Translations under genes and position numbers: made by a program | DNA from: Tenericutes bacterium MZ-XQ | GTDB taxonomy: Bacteria > Bacillota_I > Bacilli_A > Acholeplasmatales > Acholeplasmataceae | NCBI GenBank assembly: GCA_002838205.1 | Contig: CP017950.1 | Coordinates: forward strand, 1,804,858 to 1,868,857 | Direction of reading: 5' to 3' | DNA: 64,000 bases | Notes under the pieces: model-generated | Database searches by the model: none | What the model saw: the letters and a program-made list of their open reading frames with translations, nothing else | What the model was told of the DNA's origin: nothing | Shown here: in pieces, positions 27,919 through 36,745 of the stretch | Position numbering within the stretch: position 1 is the stretch's first letter | How the letters are laid out: each line of letters opens with the position of its first letter

Positions 27919-28707
27919 TTAGTTGCCTGCACTCTCATAAGTTTTAAGTCCATACTTCCAAAAACGATAAGCAATAAACATACTAATACTTGCAACAACT
28001 ACAGCTTGAATCGTAATCGTTAGTGGATCATATAATCCAAGTAAATATGCACTAGGAAAATATGAAGTAAACGCAAATGGAATGACATTTCTTAATACGA
28101 ATTGGAATGCCTTAGGGTAAATACTTAATGGTTGTTTCGTGAAATCTGCGATGTCATAAAAAATAACCATGATACTATTAGAGTTTTTAATCCAGAAAGC
28201 TAGAGTTGCAGTTAATAATTTTATTGATGTGTAAATAACAGCCCCAGATATTAATAATAGTGGAATAACGATTAAATCGTATAAGGCAAAATCAATAGAC
28301 AATTGCGGAATAATATAAATCAAAAGTCCAATCCCTACAATCAGTTCACCAAACGCTTCAATCTGAAATCGTTCTGAGATGATGGAATAAAGTACATTTA
28401 AAGGTTTTAATAAGTACTTGTCAAACTCTCCGATAATAATATATCTAGGAATCAACCAAATATTATCAGTAAGTAAATGATCGATACCTCTTGGTATTTG
28501 AAACATTGCATAAATTAAGATTAACTCTTCAAATGTCCATCCATTAATCGCAGTAATATGTTGGAAAATTAAATATAAAAACAGTAATCCACTAATTTGA
28601 ATAAATACAAACGATAAGATACCAATTAAAAAATCAACACGGTATTCAATCAATCGTTTTAAGTGCTGTGATACAAAATACTTATATATGGTTAAATGTC
28701 TCTTCAT
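27919..28707 (-). CDS. ABC-2 type exporter permease (ABC2_membrane_6-like)
   Basis: 262 aa with six predicted membrane helices. It starts with TIYKYFVSQHLKRLIEYRVDF, like the DUF990/ABC2_membrane_6 permeases that work as a heterodimer with a second permease. GGGAGG precedes the ATG and the gap to the upstream permease is two bases. With 28710-29531 and the ATPase at 29524-30522 it forms a complete ABC-2 exporter. The substrate is unknown; related systems export drugs or lipids. Confidence 0.85.
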   Translation of the reverse strand: MKRHLTIYKYFVSQHLKRLIEYRVDFLIGILSFVFIQISGLLFLYLIFQHITAINGWTFEELILIYAMFQIPRGIDHLLTDNIWLIPRYIIIGEFDKYLLKPLNVLYSIISERFQIEAFGELIVGIGLLIYIIPQLSIDFALYDLIVIPLLLISGAVIYTSIKLLTATLAFWIKNSNSIMVIFYDIADFTKQPLSIYPKAFQFVLRNVIPFAFTSYFPSAYLLGLYDPLTITIQAVVVASISMFIAYRFWKYGLKTYESAGN

Positions 28708-28709
28708 AC

Positions 28710-29531
28710 TTAACCTCCCAAAACGACAAGTCTATGAACAACTTTTTTCCAGAAAAATACTGCAAGCACATAAAGAATAACAATCCACATTGCTTGGAAT
28801 AAAAGCGCATAAAGTATGTCTAAATTAGTTTCATAGTTGCCCATAATAATTCTAATTGGTACATATAAACCTTGCATAAAAGGTAAGAATAGTGCAATTT
28901 GATAAAGCCATTCCGGAAAGAAATGTAGTGGGATAATCACACCACTAAATATCCCTTCTATCGCTCTTCTAAGCTGGAAAATACCAAAACTATTAATCGT
29001 CAAAAAGATGATCAATCCAAAAATATAACCAATAAAGAATCTAATGGTAAAGGCAAAAAGAATGGACAAAATAAAAGCTAAAATGACAGGTAAAGTAAAC
29101 GTCATTTCTAAATCAACAAATAAAGCGACTATGACAAGTGTAATGGTAATTGGTATAACAAAGAACACGATACTGTTTACAATATCACCTAACGATTTAA
29201 AAAATAGTTGTGTTCGATAATTAATCGGTTTGATCAAATTCATTGCGATCGCACCACTTCGAATATCATCACTGATATAACCGCTTGGCATCACAAATGT
29301 CAAACTTGATACCACTCTAACAAGTAACACATAAGTAATCATCCCAATAAATGAATATCCATTAATGACATCATTTGGTGAATTATCATAAATAGCTTTC
29401 CAAATAAAATATTGTAACACTAAAAACATGAACTCCATGAGCACCCAAACAACTGCGTGCGCACGATAGTTCACAAATTCTTGCATCTGAGCCTTTGAAA
29501 ACGGCAAATATTTCTTAAAAAAACTATGCAT
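28710..29531 (-). CDS. ABC-2 type exporter permease
   Basis: 273 aa from the ATG at 29531; a second in-frame ATG at 29546 lies further inside the ATPase gene. Six membrane helices, with the family-like early stretch KAQMQEFVNYRAHAVVWVLMEF and a cytoplasmic GYISDDIRSGAIAMNLIKPI segment. It pairs with the next permease to form the membrane part of the exporter. It overlaps the ATPase gene by 8 bases. Confidence 0.85.
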   Translation of the reverse strand: MHSFFKKYLPFSKAQMQEFVNYRAHAVVWVLMEFMFLVLQYFIWKAIYDNSPNDVINGYSFIGMITYVLLVRVVSSLTFVMPSGYISDDIRSGAIAMNLIKPINYRTQLFFKSLGDIVNSIVFFVIPITITLVIVALFVDLEMTFTLPVILAFILSILFAFTIRFFIGYIFGLIIFLTINSFGIFQLRRAIEGIFSGVIIPLHFFPEWLYQIALFLPFMQGLYVPIRIIMGNYETNLDILYALLFQAMWIVILYVLAVFFWKKVVHRLVVLGG

Positions 29532-30522
29532 ATTGACCCTTTTCATAAATATTTCTTACAATATCTTCAATGGAAGTTTCAGAAATATTGATATCTGTGA
29601 CAAATGCGTGTTTCATCACAAAATGAGTAATCTCAGATACAGATATTTTATTTTTATTAAATTGAACACTTATTTTATTTAATTCTCTATTAACTTTCAA
29701 ATCTTCTTCACTTAAGTTGTACTTGTTTTTGAAATCTAACTCTACTTCTTCTTTAATCTCAAATTCTACTTGCCTCATAAATCCAAAATCTTTTTTGATC
29801 TTATCAATAGAACCATCGTAAATGATTGTACCTTCATCGATAATCATAATTCTTTCGCATAACTCTTCAATATCATCAAGGTCATGTGTTGTCAAAATAA
29901 CGGTTGTCTGAAATTTATGATTCATCAGTTTAATAGCTTCTCTCATTTTTTGTTTAGCTACAACATCTAAACCAACAGTTGGCTCATCTAGAAACAATAC
30001 TTTAGGGTTATGTAGCAGGCTTGCTGCAATATCTGCTCTCATGCGTTGACCTAAAGATAAAGTTCTAACAGGACTTTTAATGAAACTATCTAAATCTAAG
30101 ACTTCATTAAAAAACGCCATACGTTCTTTATAATCTTCATCACTTACATTATAAATTTCTTTTAATATCCCATAAGTTTCGATTAATGGTAGATCCCACC
30201 ATAATTGTGTTCTTTGTCCAAAAACAACACCGATATTATATGCATTTTTGATGCGATCTTTTTTTGGATTGTTTCCATCAACAATCACTTCACCACTTGA
30301 TGGTGTTAAAATACCCGCAAGCATTTTGATGGTTGTAGATTTTCCAGCACCGTTTGCACCAATATATCCAACAATTTCACCCTTTTCAATTCTAAAAGAA
30401 ATGTTATCAACAGCTTTCTTCTCAACTTTTTTAGCCTTAAAAAAAGTCTTTAGCATTCCTTTAAGACCAGTTCCTTTTTCATACTTTATAAATGTTTTAC
30501 TTAAGTTTTTTGCTTCAATCAT
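29524..30522 (-). CDS. ABC exporter ATP-binding protein
   Basis: 332 aa from the ATG at 30522 (AGGTG six bases upstream). Walker A GANGAGKST near residue 57, signature SLGQRMRAD near residue 157, Walker B VLFLDEPTVGLD near residue 177 and the H-loop TTHD near residue 211 are all intact. The length, with a C-terminal extension, fits the group that works with ABC2_membrane_6 permeases (often annotated daunorubicin/viologen-type). It powers export by the two downstream permeases. Confidence 0.93.
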   Translation of the reverse strand: MIEAKNLSKTFIKYEKGTGLKGMLKTFFKAKKVEKKAVDNISFRIEKGEIVGYIGANGAGKSTTIKMLAGILTPSSGEVIVDGNNPKKDRIKNAYNIGVVFGQRTQLWWDLPLIETYGILKEIYNVSDEDYKERMAFFNEVLDLDSFIKSPVRTLSLGQRMRADIAASLLHNPKVLFLDEPTVGLDVVAKQKMREAIKLMNHKFQTTVILTTHDLDDIEELCERIMIIDEGTIIYDGSIDKIKKDFGFMRQVEFEIKEEVELDFKNKYNLSEEDLKVNRELNKISVQFNKNKISVSEITHFVMKHAFVTDINISETSIEDIVRNIYEKGQYA

Positions 30523-30653
30523 ATGTTTCACCTACTTTTTTCCAAAAATATTATATCATAGCATTTTTAATCCATATATTCATTTTTGCATTTTGTTTAT
30601 TTTTTTTATAAAAATGATTTAAAAATGCAAAAAAATAAATAAAACTATAAAAA

Positions 30654-30690
30654 AACATGACAAATTCAGGAGATTTGTCATGTTTATTAA
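30654..30690 (-). terminator. Terminator after GNAT gene 30703-31443
   Basis: On the minus strand ACATGACAAAT pairs with ATTTGTCATGT, followed by T6. Confidence 0.9.
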
Positions 30691-30702
30691 ATATTTACAT
30701 CT

Positions 30703-31443
30703 TTATTTTATCGTAATAATTTGATACTTAGTTATATACTTAAATCCTATTTTTTGATAGAGTTCTTTAGCTGTGTCATCCAAATCAGTAACTAAATAAA
30801 CATAATTAATTCCTGTTTTTTTAAGATACTCAATCACATCATGCATTAGCTTAGATCCATAACCCTTTTTTTGATAATCATCAGCAATCGTAAAATCATC
30901 AAGTTTGGCCATATGACCATTGATACAATAATTAAGTGTACCTATGACTTTTTCATCAACTTTAATCATGAAATAGCCATAAATGTTTTTAGCTTCTTCA
31001 AGTACTTGTTTTTGTCTTATGGTATTACCTATAGCATATGATTCGCCATAATTTTTACTGTCTTGATATAAGAAATCAAAAAAATCTTCATCTTTGTCCG
31101 GATCAACTCTACTTACTGTAGCATCAACTTTAACTTTAAATTTTAAGTCTTCTACAGGTGCACCATAAATACCATTAGTATCTATGGTTGCGTCTTTAAT
31201 CATAGCTTGATCAATTTCTATATCTTCTTCAGTTCTTATAACAGAAAAGCCATGAACTTTTGTTTTATTGATATACGCAAGAATATCTTCATTTGTAAAC
31301 GTCTCGTTCGTGATATTTAAGTAATTATGATAGTACTTATCTCTTTGACTCATATCTTCTGTTTCATAACCAAATGCATGTTCTGTGATTTTTGAAAACA
31401 TGCTTACGTAAATTTTCTCGTGATTTAATGTTTTTTGTTTCAT
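30703..31443 (-). CDS. GNAT-family N-acetyltransferase with extra N-terminal domain
   Basis: 246 aa. The C-terminal half carries the GNAT motif FTIADDYQKKGYGSKLMHDV and the closing YLVTDLDDTAKELYQKIGF. The N-terminal roughly 110 residues are not recognised. GAGGG precedes the ATG; the gap to the P-loop kinase gene is 9 bases, so the two form an operon ended by a strong terminator. Substrate unknown. Confidence 0.85.
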   Translation of the reverse strand: MKQKTLNHEKIYVSMFSKITEHAFGYETEDMSQRDKYYHNYLNITNETFTNEDILAYINKTKVHGFSVIRTEEDIEIDQAMIKDATIDTNGIYGAPVEDLKFKVKVDATVSRVDPDKDEDFFDFLYQDSKNYGESYAIGNTIRQKQVLEEAKNIYGYFMIKVDEKVIGTLNYCINGHMAKLDDFTIADDYQKKGYGSKLMHDVIEYLKKTGINYVYLVTDLDDTAKELYQKIGFKYITKYQIITIK

Positions 31444-31452
31444 AAATTCCCT

Positions 31453-32004
31453 CTATAATTTAAAATATTCTTTGATTTTTATTGCAACTTCTTCTGGTGA
31501 TAAGTGTTCATTATCAATCTTTACATAGTTTTTAAAATCTATTTCTCCCTCATATGAATTTAACCGGTATTTGGCATCTTCAAGCAAAATTCTTTGTTTT
31601 GACAATTCTGTATTTTGCTTAGATTTTTTTTGGGATAATCTATTGGGAGTGACATTTCTTTTTAATCTTTCATCTTGTGAAGCCTCTAGTTCTACAAAAA
31701 ATACTTCAGCTCCTTGTTTCTCAAACATATTTTTATATTTCTCAACTAAATTCCAGTCTTCTTGGTGGTCTAATGCCCACATAAAAGTAAAAATAAGTCC
31801 TTCTTGATCTGTCTTTAAAAACTCCTCGAAAATAACATCTCTTAGTCTTGTAATGGCTTCGCCTCTAAACGATCCAAAAAGATCTAATACAAGTTCAATT
31901 GTCATATGGTTATGGAAAAGTCTTAGTTCTGTAATTTTTGTAAGTTCTTGACCAACCGTCATTTTACCGACTGATCCTGGTCCAAAAATAATAATTAGTT
32001 TCAT
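31453..32004 (-). CDS. Small P-loop nucleotide-binding protein, shikimate-kinase-like
   Basis: 183 aa. The Walker A motif GPGSVGKMT is at residues 8-16, and the layout (short parallel core, LID-like ERLKRNVTPNRLSQKKSK segment) resembles shikimate or gluconate kinases and AAA_17/33 proteins. GGAGG precedes the ATG. It is the first gene of a pair with a GNAT, a combination seen in stress or resistance contexts. The phosphate acceptor is unknown. Confidence 0.75.
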   Translation of the reverse strand: MKLIIIFGPGSVGKMTVGQELTKITELRLFHNHMTIELVLDLFGSFRGEAITRLRDVIFEEFLKTDQEGLIFTFMWALDHQEDWNLVEKYKNMFEKQGAEVFFVELEASQDERLKRNVTPNRLSQKKSKQNTELSKQRILLEDAKYRLNSYEGEIDFKNYVKIDNEHLSPEEVAIKIKEYFKL

Positions 32005-32225
32005 GAAAACCTCCGCAAAATGATATTTCGATTATATCATTAATGGAACTTATTATAAACTCTCAGCAAAAATTATGAAAGAAAAACTAAAAAATATATA
32101 CTTAAGTATATAAACATTTTGTCTAACTTTTTCATATCTTTTCAGCATTTTTTTTGTTATATTTAAATTGAAAATAGATGAGGTGACTAACTATTAAAAG
32201 TCAAGTACTTTTATTAGACATACTG

Positions 32226-32260
32226 TAAAAACCTCCTATAGCAGATAAAATATGGAGGTT
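32226..32260 (-). terminator. Terminator inside IS110 right end (copy 1)
   Basis: On the minus strand AACCTCC pairs with GGAGGTT across a 17-base loop, followed by T4. Confidence 0.6.
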
Positions 32261-32312
32261 AGCTTATATTACAGATGACTTTTTACTTAACCGCCACAGT
32301 TTAAGTAATCAG

Positions 32313-33473
32313 TTATTTGAGTTTAGAAGAATCAAAATCTTCATGATGAGTTTCCAAATGATGAATCACTCTAATCAGTTTTTTGGCGAGATGAATAAGT
32401 GCGACACGGTGATGTTTCCCCTCTTGTTTCTTCTTGGTGTAATAATCATAGAACACAGGGTTGTGAGTCATAACCATCAGGCAAATATTAACGAGCGTAG
32501 AACGTAGATATTTACTACCGCGTTTGACAAGTTTACCTGTAGAAGACATGGTGCCAGATTGTTTGATGGTTGAATCTAGACCTGCATAGGATAACATTTC
32601 AGAGGGATTTGAGAAAAGCCGAATGTCTCCGTATTCACATATAATAATAGCTGCTGAAATGATGCCAATACCCATAATTGTTTGAATCTTTGTTGGATAC
32701 CGTTCCATTAAAGAAGTGATTTGTTTCTCAGTTTCTTCGATATCAGTGTTAAGTTTCTCAACATATGAGATTGAGGTCTTTAATTTAAAGAGTTGATGAT
32801 CTTGAGTGACACCAATGGTTGATTTCGCGAGGTCTTTCAGCTTCACAAACTTAGGATAATTGAACTTACCCTTTGATAGTCTTCGAAGTTTATCGAAATG
32901 ACTATCGGTCATCTTAGCGATTTTATCTGGAGAAGAAAAACGTTTTAAAATGTGCAAAGATGTACCACTATAGCCTTGTTCTCGCATAAAAGGCTTATAT
33001 TCAGGAAAGATGACATCTAAGACCTTAGTCATCATATTGTAGTGCTTTGTCCGTATAGAAATGAGTTTAAATCGTAACCTAGTCAGTGATTTTAAAGCAC
33101 TTATATGATAAGATTGATGATGATAGGCTTTGTAGTCTACAGATCTCATATAAGTTGAAATCAATTGAGCATCTTTCTTATCCGTCTTTGTTTTTCTTAG
33201 TGAATGGGCTTCTCCAAACTTCTTCACTAGAAAAGGATTAATCTCCATGAACGAATAGCCATGGAGGGTAAGAAATGACTTAAGATTTTCACCATAATGA
33301 CCTGTAGCCTCTAAGCCTATTATCATTTCTTGCTTCACATAGGGTTTAAAATGCTCTAAAAGTTCTTTAAACCCGGACTGACTGTTCTCAAATGAGAACT
33401 GATAATCAACTGTTTCGGTGGCGATGAAACAGTCGTGCTTGTACTTTGAAATATCGATACCGATATAGATCAT
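32313..33473 (-). CDS. IS110-family transposase (copy 1)
   Basis: 386 aa, identical in protein sequence to copy 2. The N-terminal RuvC-like DEDD domain shows D in GIDISKYKHD, E in GLEATGHYG and the DxxD pair in KTKTDKKDAQLIS. The C-terminal Transposase_20 domain has MGIGIISAA and the likely catalytic serine in STIKQSGTMSS. GGAGG lies eight bases before the ATG. IS110 recombinases are guided by an RNA made from the element end, which pairs with both donor and target DNA. Intact and probably active. Confidence 0.97.
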   Translation of the reverse strand: MIYIGIDISKYKHDCFIATETVDYQFSFENSQSGFKELLEHFKPYVKQEMIIGLEATGHYGENLKSFLTLHGYSFMEINPFLVKKFGEAHSLRKTKTDKKDAQLISTYMRSVDYKAYHHQSYHISALKSLTRLRFKLISIRTKHYNMMTKVLDVIFPEYKPFMREQGYSGTSLHILKRFSSPDKIAKMTDSHFDKLRRLSKGKFNYPKFVKLKDLAKSTIGVTQDHQLFKLKTSISYVEKLNTDIEETEKQITSLMERYPTKIQTIMGIGIISAAIIICEYGDIRLFSNPSEMLSYAGLDSTIKQSGTMSSTGKLVKRGSKYLRSTLVNICLMVMTHNPVFYDYYTKKKQEGKHHRVALIHLAKKLIRVIHHLETHHEDFDSSKLK

Positions 33474-33732
33474 AAGTACACCTCCTTAAAATTATGTGTA
33501 CATGTGGTAAGTCCAGCTAATCTTTATCTCATAATCATGTAATAAGCGTCTTGCGCTAACTAACTATTGCTGATTAAAATAAAGACCGTGGTAAGCGTCA
33601 CCTCGAAATAGTCTAAGCTATATAAAAATGAAACAAATCCACAGTACATTATTATTATATTAAATTAGAAAGAAAGGGGAAAGATTTAAATCCGTCTTAA
33701 GTACTAACTTAATACAGTTTAAATCTTACATG
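33474..33732 (-). ncRNA. IS110 left-end non-coding region, predicted bridge-RNA source (copy 1)
   Basis: IS110-group elements carry their guide (bridge) RNA in the non-coding DNA before the transposase gene, and a 259-bp left end fits. It has a 10-bp inverted repeat near the tip (AAGATTTAAA/TTTAAATCTT) and a short AGCG-CAAGA-CGCT hairpin. The base at 33543 differs from copy 2 directly after that hairpin. Exact RNA ends and loops cannot be read by eye. Confidence 0.5.
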
Positions 33733-33738
33733 TTATAA

Positions 33739-33945
33739 GTGAATTATAAAATGAAATCAAAAAGAGTGCTTCTAGGATTATCTCAAGAAGACCTTGCCAA
33801 ACAAATTGGTGTTTCAAGACAGACGATTATACTTATTGAAAAGGAAAAATATAATCCTTCATTAAAACTTTGCATTGCCATTTGTAAAGCACTAAACACA
33901 ACATTAGATGAATTATTTTGGGAGGAAGAAGAAAGTGAAAGATGA
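33739..33945 (+). CDS. Small XRE-type HTH transcriptional regulator
   Basis: 68 aa from GTG at 33739, or 64 aa from ATG at 33751; family members often begin with a short MxxKxKxKR lead, which fits the GTG. The HTH is LSQEDLAKQIGVSRQTI, followed by EKYNPSLKLCIAICKALNTTLDELFW, which is diagnostic of this short XRE group. These small regulators usually sit in front of a membrane-protein gene they control, as here (11-base overlap). No ribosome binding site is visible, because IS110 copy 1 lies only 6 bases upstream of the GTG. Confidence 0.9.
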   Translation: MNYKMKSKRVLLGLSQEDLAKQIGVSRQTIILIEKEKYNPSLKLCIAICKALNTTLDELFWEEEESER

Positions 33946-35296
33946 ACGTATTGCAAAAGAAATGAATCAGGTTAAAAAATATGTTTTATTATATGTTTTT
34001 ATAGCCTCAATTGTTTTAGCAGTTTTAAAACTATTAGTGTTTGGATTTAACATGCGTATGTTTTATGTAGAAGGATTTATCATTTTATCATCTATGATTC
34101 TATTTTCGATAGTTTCATTGAAACAAGTTGGGGATTATGATGAAAGAATCGAAAGAAGCATAAGTAAAACATATCATATCGGTTTTATCTTTATTTTTAT
34201 TGGAGGTTTGTGGGTTCATTTTTATCAAGTTTTATCAAGTACACTAGCACAGTCAACAGTAGTCAATATGACGAATACACTCATTTTAATAGGGTTTATT
34301 GTTGCAATGATATTTCTGAAAAGAAAAGGACTTTATGCAAACTATAAGTATATAGAGTCTTCTAAATCTAATTATTATAGCCATGTATTTTTGAATGTTT
34401 TGATCATATTATTAACATTTGGTTTGATCTATGTGACTGTTTTATTCACTATAAATAAAGCGATTGACTTTACAAGTAATATTTATTTTCTTTTGAGCAT
34501 TATCATATCATTTATCATGGTGTCTGTAGAATATATATTATTTTCCATTTATGAGAAAAATCATTACGATGAAGTGATTGCATTTGAGGAAAACAGATCA
34601 AACATAATGTCTAAAAATGCCTTTTTGTTTCAACTCATCTTGTTTGTGTTTGCGGTTTTCTCTGGATATGTAAACTATAGACTGATGATTATTACTTCAG
34701 GAAGCTTGCTAGAACAAAGAGAATCATTTAATACATGGATGACAATACAAACATTTACGAAGTTGGTTGCTTTAGATTTTACGATTTTAAGTTTGATCTC
34801 AAGTTTGATTATTTGTTACTTTTTGAGAAAACTAATTGGTAAGCATAAAATACTTTCCCTCTTCTTGAGTATAAGTATTGTTTCGTTTGTTATTCAAGTG
34901 CTCCAGTATTTTCATGCTTTATTTTTACCGTTATTGCAAAATGTTATAGAACCACATGAAGCATTTATTCAATGGGTAATGACCTATGGTCGAATCAATC
35001 TGGGAATTATGGTTGTTTTTACACTGATATATATAACCATTGGTATATATTTATATATCAAAAATGTCCCATTTAAGCGAATGTTTTTGATTTACAGTAT
35101 CCTTTTATTGGGAAGTAATCCACTTATTTCAGACATCCTATTTAAGAGTGATCTTCAAACGCTTTATACATTAAGATTTTTGTTTAGCACACTGCAAGGC
35201 GCTTATCTCTTGCTCTTGATTGGTGTTTTGGCTTATAACAAGTATCCCAAGTGTAATTATACTAAAAAGATTGAGTTCGAAGGTGAATTTGAATAA
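33935..35296 (+). CDS. Multi-pass membrane protein coupled to HTH gene
   Basis: 453 aa starting with GTG at 33935; GGGAGGAAG lies about eight bases upstream inside the HTH gene. About eleven to twelve hydrophobic segments are spread along the protein. No transporter signature is recognised. The overlap with the regulator gene implies co-expression and probably regulation by it. The function is unknown; HTH plus membrane-protein pairs of this kind are common in Firmicutes. Confidence 0.75.
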   Translation: MKDERIAKEMNQVKKYVLLYVFIASIVLAVLKLLVFGFNMRMFYVEGFIILSSMILFSIVSLKQVGDYDERIERSISKTYHIGFIFIFIGGLWVHFYQVLSSTLAQSTVVNMTNTLILIGFIVAMIFLKRKGLYANYKYIESSKSNYYSHVFLNVLIILLTFGLIYVTVLFTINKAIDFTSNIYFLLSIIISFIMVSVEYILFSIYEKNHYDEVIAFEENRSNIMSKNAFLFQLILFVFAVFSGYVNYRLMIITSGSLLEQRESFNTWMTIQTFTKLVALDFTILSLISSLIICYFLRKLIGKHKILSLFLSISIVSFVIQVLQYFHALFLPLLQNVIEPHEAFIQWVMTYGRINLGIMVVFTLIYITIGIYLYIKNVPFKRMFLIYSILLLGSNPLISDILFKSDLQTLYTLRFLFSTLQGAYLLLLIGVLAYNKYPKCNYTKKIEFEGEFE

Positions 35297-35390
35297 GTAT
35301 ATGAATAGCATAATCTTTTGAACTTTCATTTAAATGAAATGCACTGAGCTCCTTTTAGATGTATAATATAAAAAAGTGAGGTGTTTTATC

Positions 35391-36704
35391 GTGAAATACA
35401 TTAAAATGCAGTTAGAAAAGATGTATGTAAAGTTTATAATTTGCATTTTACTATTTGTTGGATTATCTTTTGCAGGATATTATGTAGATATCAATATCCA
35501 AAACTCTAGCTTTTCTAATACATTCAGTTTTTCTAAAGAGTTTACAGAAACTCTAGCTGTCATGGTGATTGGCGCAATCATCACAATCATCACAATAACA
35601 TTTTCTTCAATATTGGTTGTGATGACTTTATATAGTGGACAGTTTTCACCTAGAACGTTAAGTGACTTTTTACAAAGAAAAGTACCAGTGAATGTTTTAG
35701 CTTTCTTTATCGGTATGAGTGCATATACATTACTTAGTTTAATGTTGATCAATAGGCATGTGGTTGATATCTATCCACTAACGACACTTATGATGATGAT
35801 TTTCTTTGCATTAGGCTTATCTATATTTGCATATTATATTCAGTATGTATCAAAAGCGGTAAGAGTGAATGTCTATATGGATGAACTCGTAAAAGATTCC
35901 GTTAAGAGGATCGAGGCCTATAAAAAAAATATCGATGAGAACGAAAGGATAACATTGCTCAAAGATATTGATTTTGAAATTAAAGATACTAAAGAGTATC
36001 ATTCACCAGTATCTGGATATTTCGTTGATTTAAACTATGATAAATTACTTGCATATCTCAAAGAAGAAAATGCATATATGTCGGTTTCAATACCTTTTAA
36101 TGAACATATCTTTGAAGATGATATTATATTCGAGTATAAAGGAAAGAAAGAGAGTTTTAATTTTGATGCTGAAAAATTAAAAGAGTTTTTTGTGATCGGA
36201 AATGAACCACAAAATCATGAAGAGTATTTAAATAAAACACAAAAACTTATTGAAATCGCAGTAAGAGCATTATCACCTGGTGTTAATGATCCAGTAACTG
36301 CGATGAATTGTATTGATCAATTAGGTTTTATCTTAATGAAACTATCGGATGGTTTTGATAGTTTGGTATATAAAGATGATGAAGATGAACCAAGATTAAA
36401 ACTTAGAACGATTAGTTTTGAAGATTTGCTTTATGATCACTTTTCTCAAATATATTTGTATGGATACAAAGATTTAAAAGTTTTAGCATCTATGATTAGA
36501 GCATTAACAAGAATATCAAGTGATAGTAATTATATGATGAAAGATGCAATATGGAACTTCTTTTTATATATCATGAAGGATACTGATTTTGATAAACTTC
36601 ACGTATATGATCGAAAATTATTAATTACTGAAATAAAAGATTTAGCACACAAGGCTAATAAACTAGAAGCTTTCAAAAAATGGATCAAAAAAGATGAAAA
36701 CTAA
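35391..36704 (+). CDS. DUF2254 predicted membrane protein
   Basis: 437 aa from GTG at 35391, with GAGGTG about seven bases before it; the GTG at 35376 is the binding site itself. Four membrane helices occupy residues about 10-165 (LAVMVIGAIITIITITFSSILVV, VLAFFIGMSAYTLL). A soluble C-terminal domain contains the family hallmark ALSPGVNDPVTAMNCID near residue 300. The molecular role of DUF2254 is not known. Monocistronic, followed by a bidirectional terminator. Confidence 0.88.
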   Translation: MKYIKMQLEKMYVKFIICILLFVGLSFAGYYVDINIQNSSFSNTFSFSKEFTETLAVMVIGAIITIITITFSSILVVMTLYSGQFSPRTLSDFLQRKVPVNVLAFFIGMSAYTLLSLMLINRHVVDIYPLTTLMMMIFFALGLSIFAYYIQYVSKAVRVNVYMDELVKDSVKRIEAYKKNIDENERITLLKDIDFEIKDTKEYHSPVSGYFVDLNYDKLLAYLKEENAYMSVSIPFNEHIFEDDIIFEYKGKKESFNFDAEKLKEFFVIGNEPQNHEEYLNKTQKLIEIAVRALSPGVNDPVTAMNCIDQLGFILMKLSDGFDSLVYKDDEDEPRLKLRTISFEDLLYDHFSQIYLYGYKDLKVLASMIRALTRISSDSNYMMKDAIWNFFLYIMKDTDFDKLHVYDRKLLITEIKDLAHKANKLEAFKKWIKKDEN

Positions 36705-36710
36705 AAAAAG

Positions 36711-36741
36711 TAGAGCTTGAACAAAACGTTCAAGCTCTTTT
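36711..36741. terminator. Bidirectional terminator between DUF2254 gene and ABC operon
   Basis: GAGCTTGAAC pairs with GTTCAAGCTC around a five-base loop. T runs on both strands let it end both convergent transcripts. Confidence 0.9.
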
Positions 36742-36745
36742 GATG

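Larger units (their letters stand above)
32180..33732 (-). mobile_element. IS110-family insertion sequence, copy 1 (1553 bp)
   Basis: The ends were found by comparing with copy 2 (51722-53274, opposite strand): identity starts at CATGTAAG and ends at TTAGTCACCTC, and flanks differ on both sides. No terminal inverted repeats and no clear target duplication are seen, as expected for IS110. The element has 259 bp before and 132 bp after the transposase gene. One base differs from copy 2 in the 5' non-coding part (33543). It sits 6 bases before the GTG, or 18 before the ATG, of the HTH regulator gene. Confidence 0.95.
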
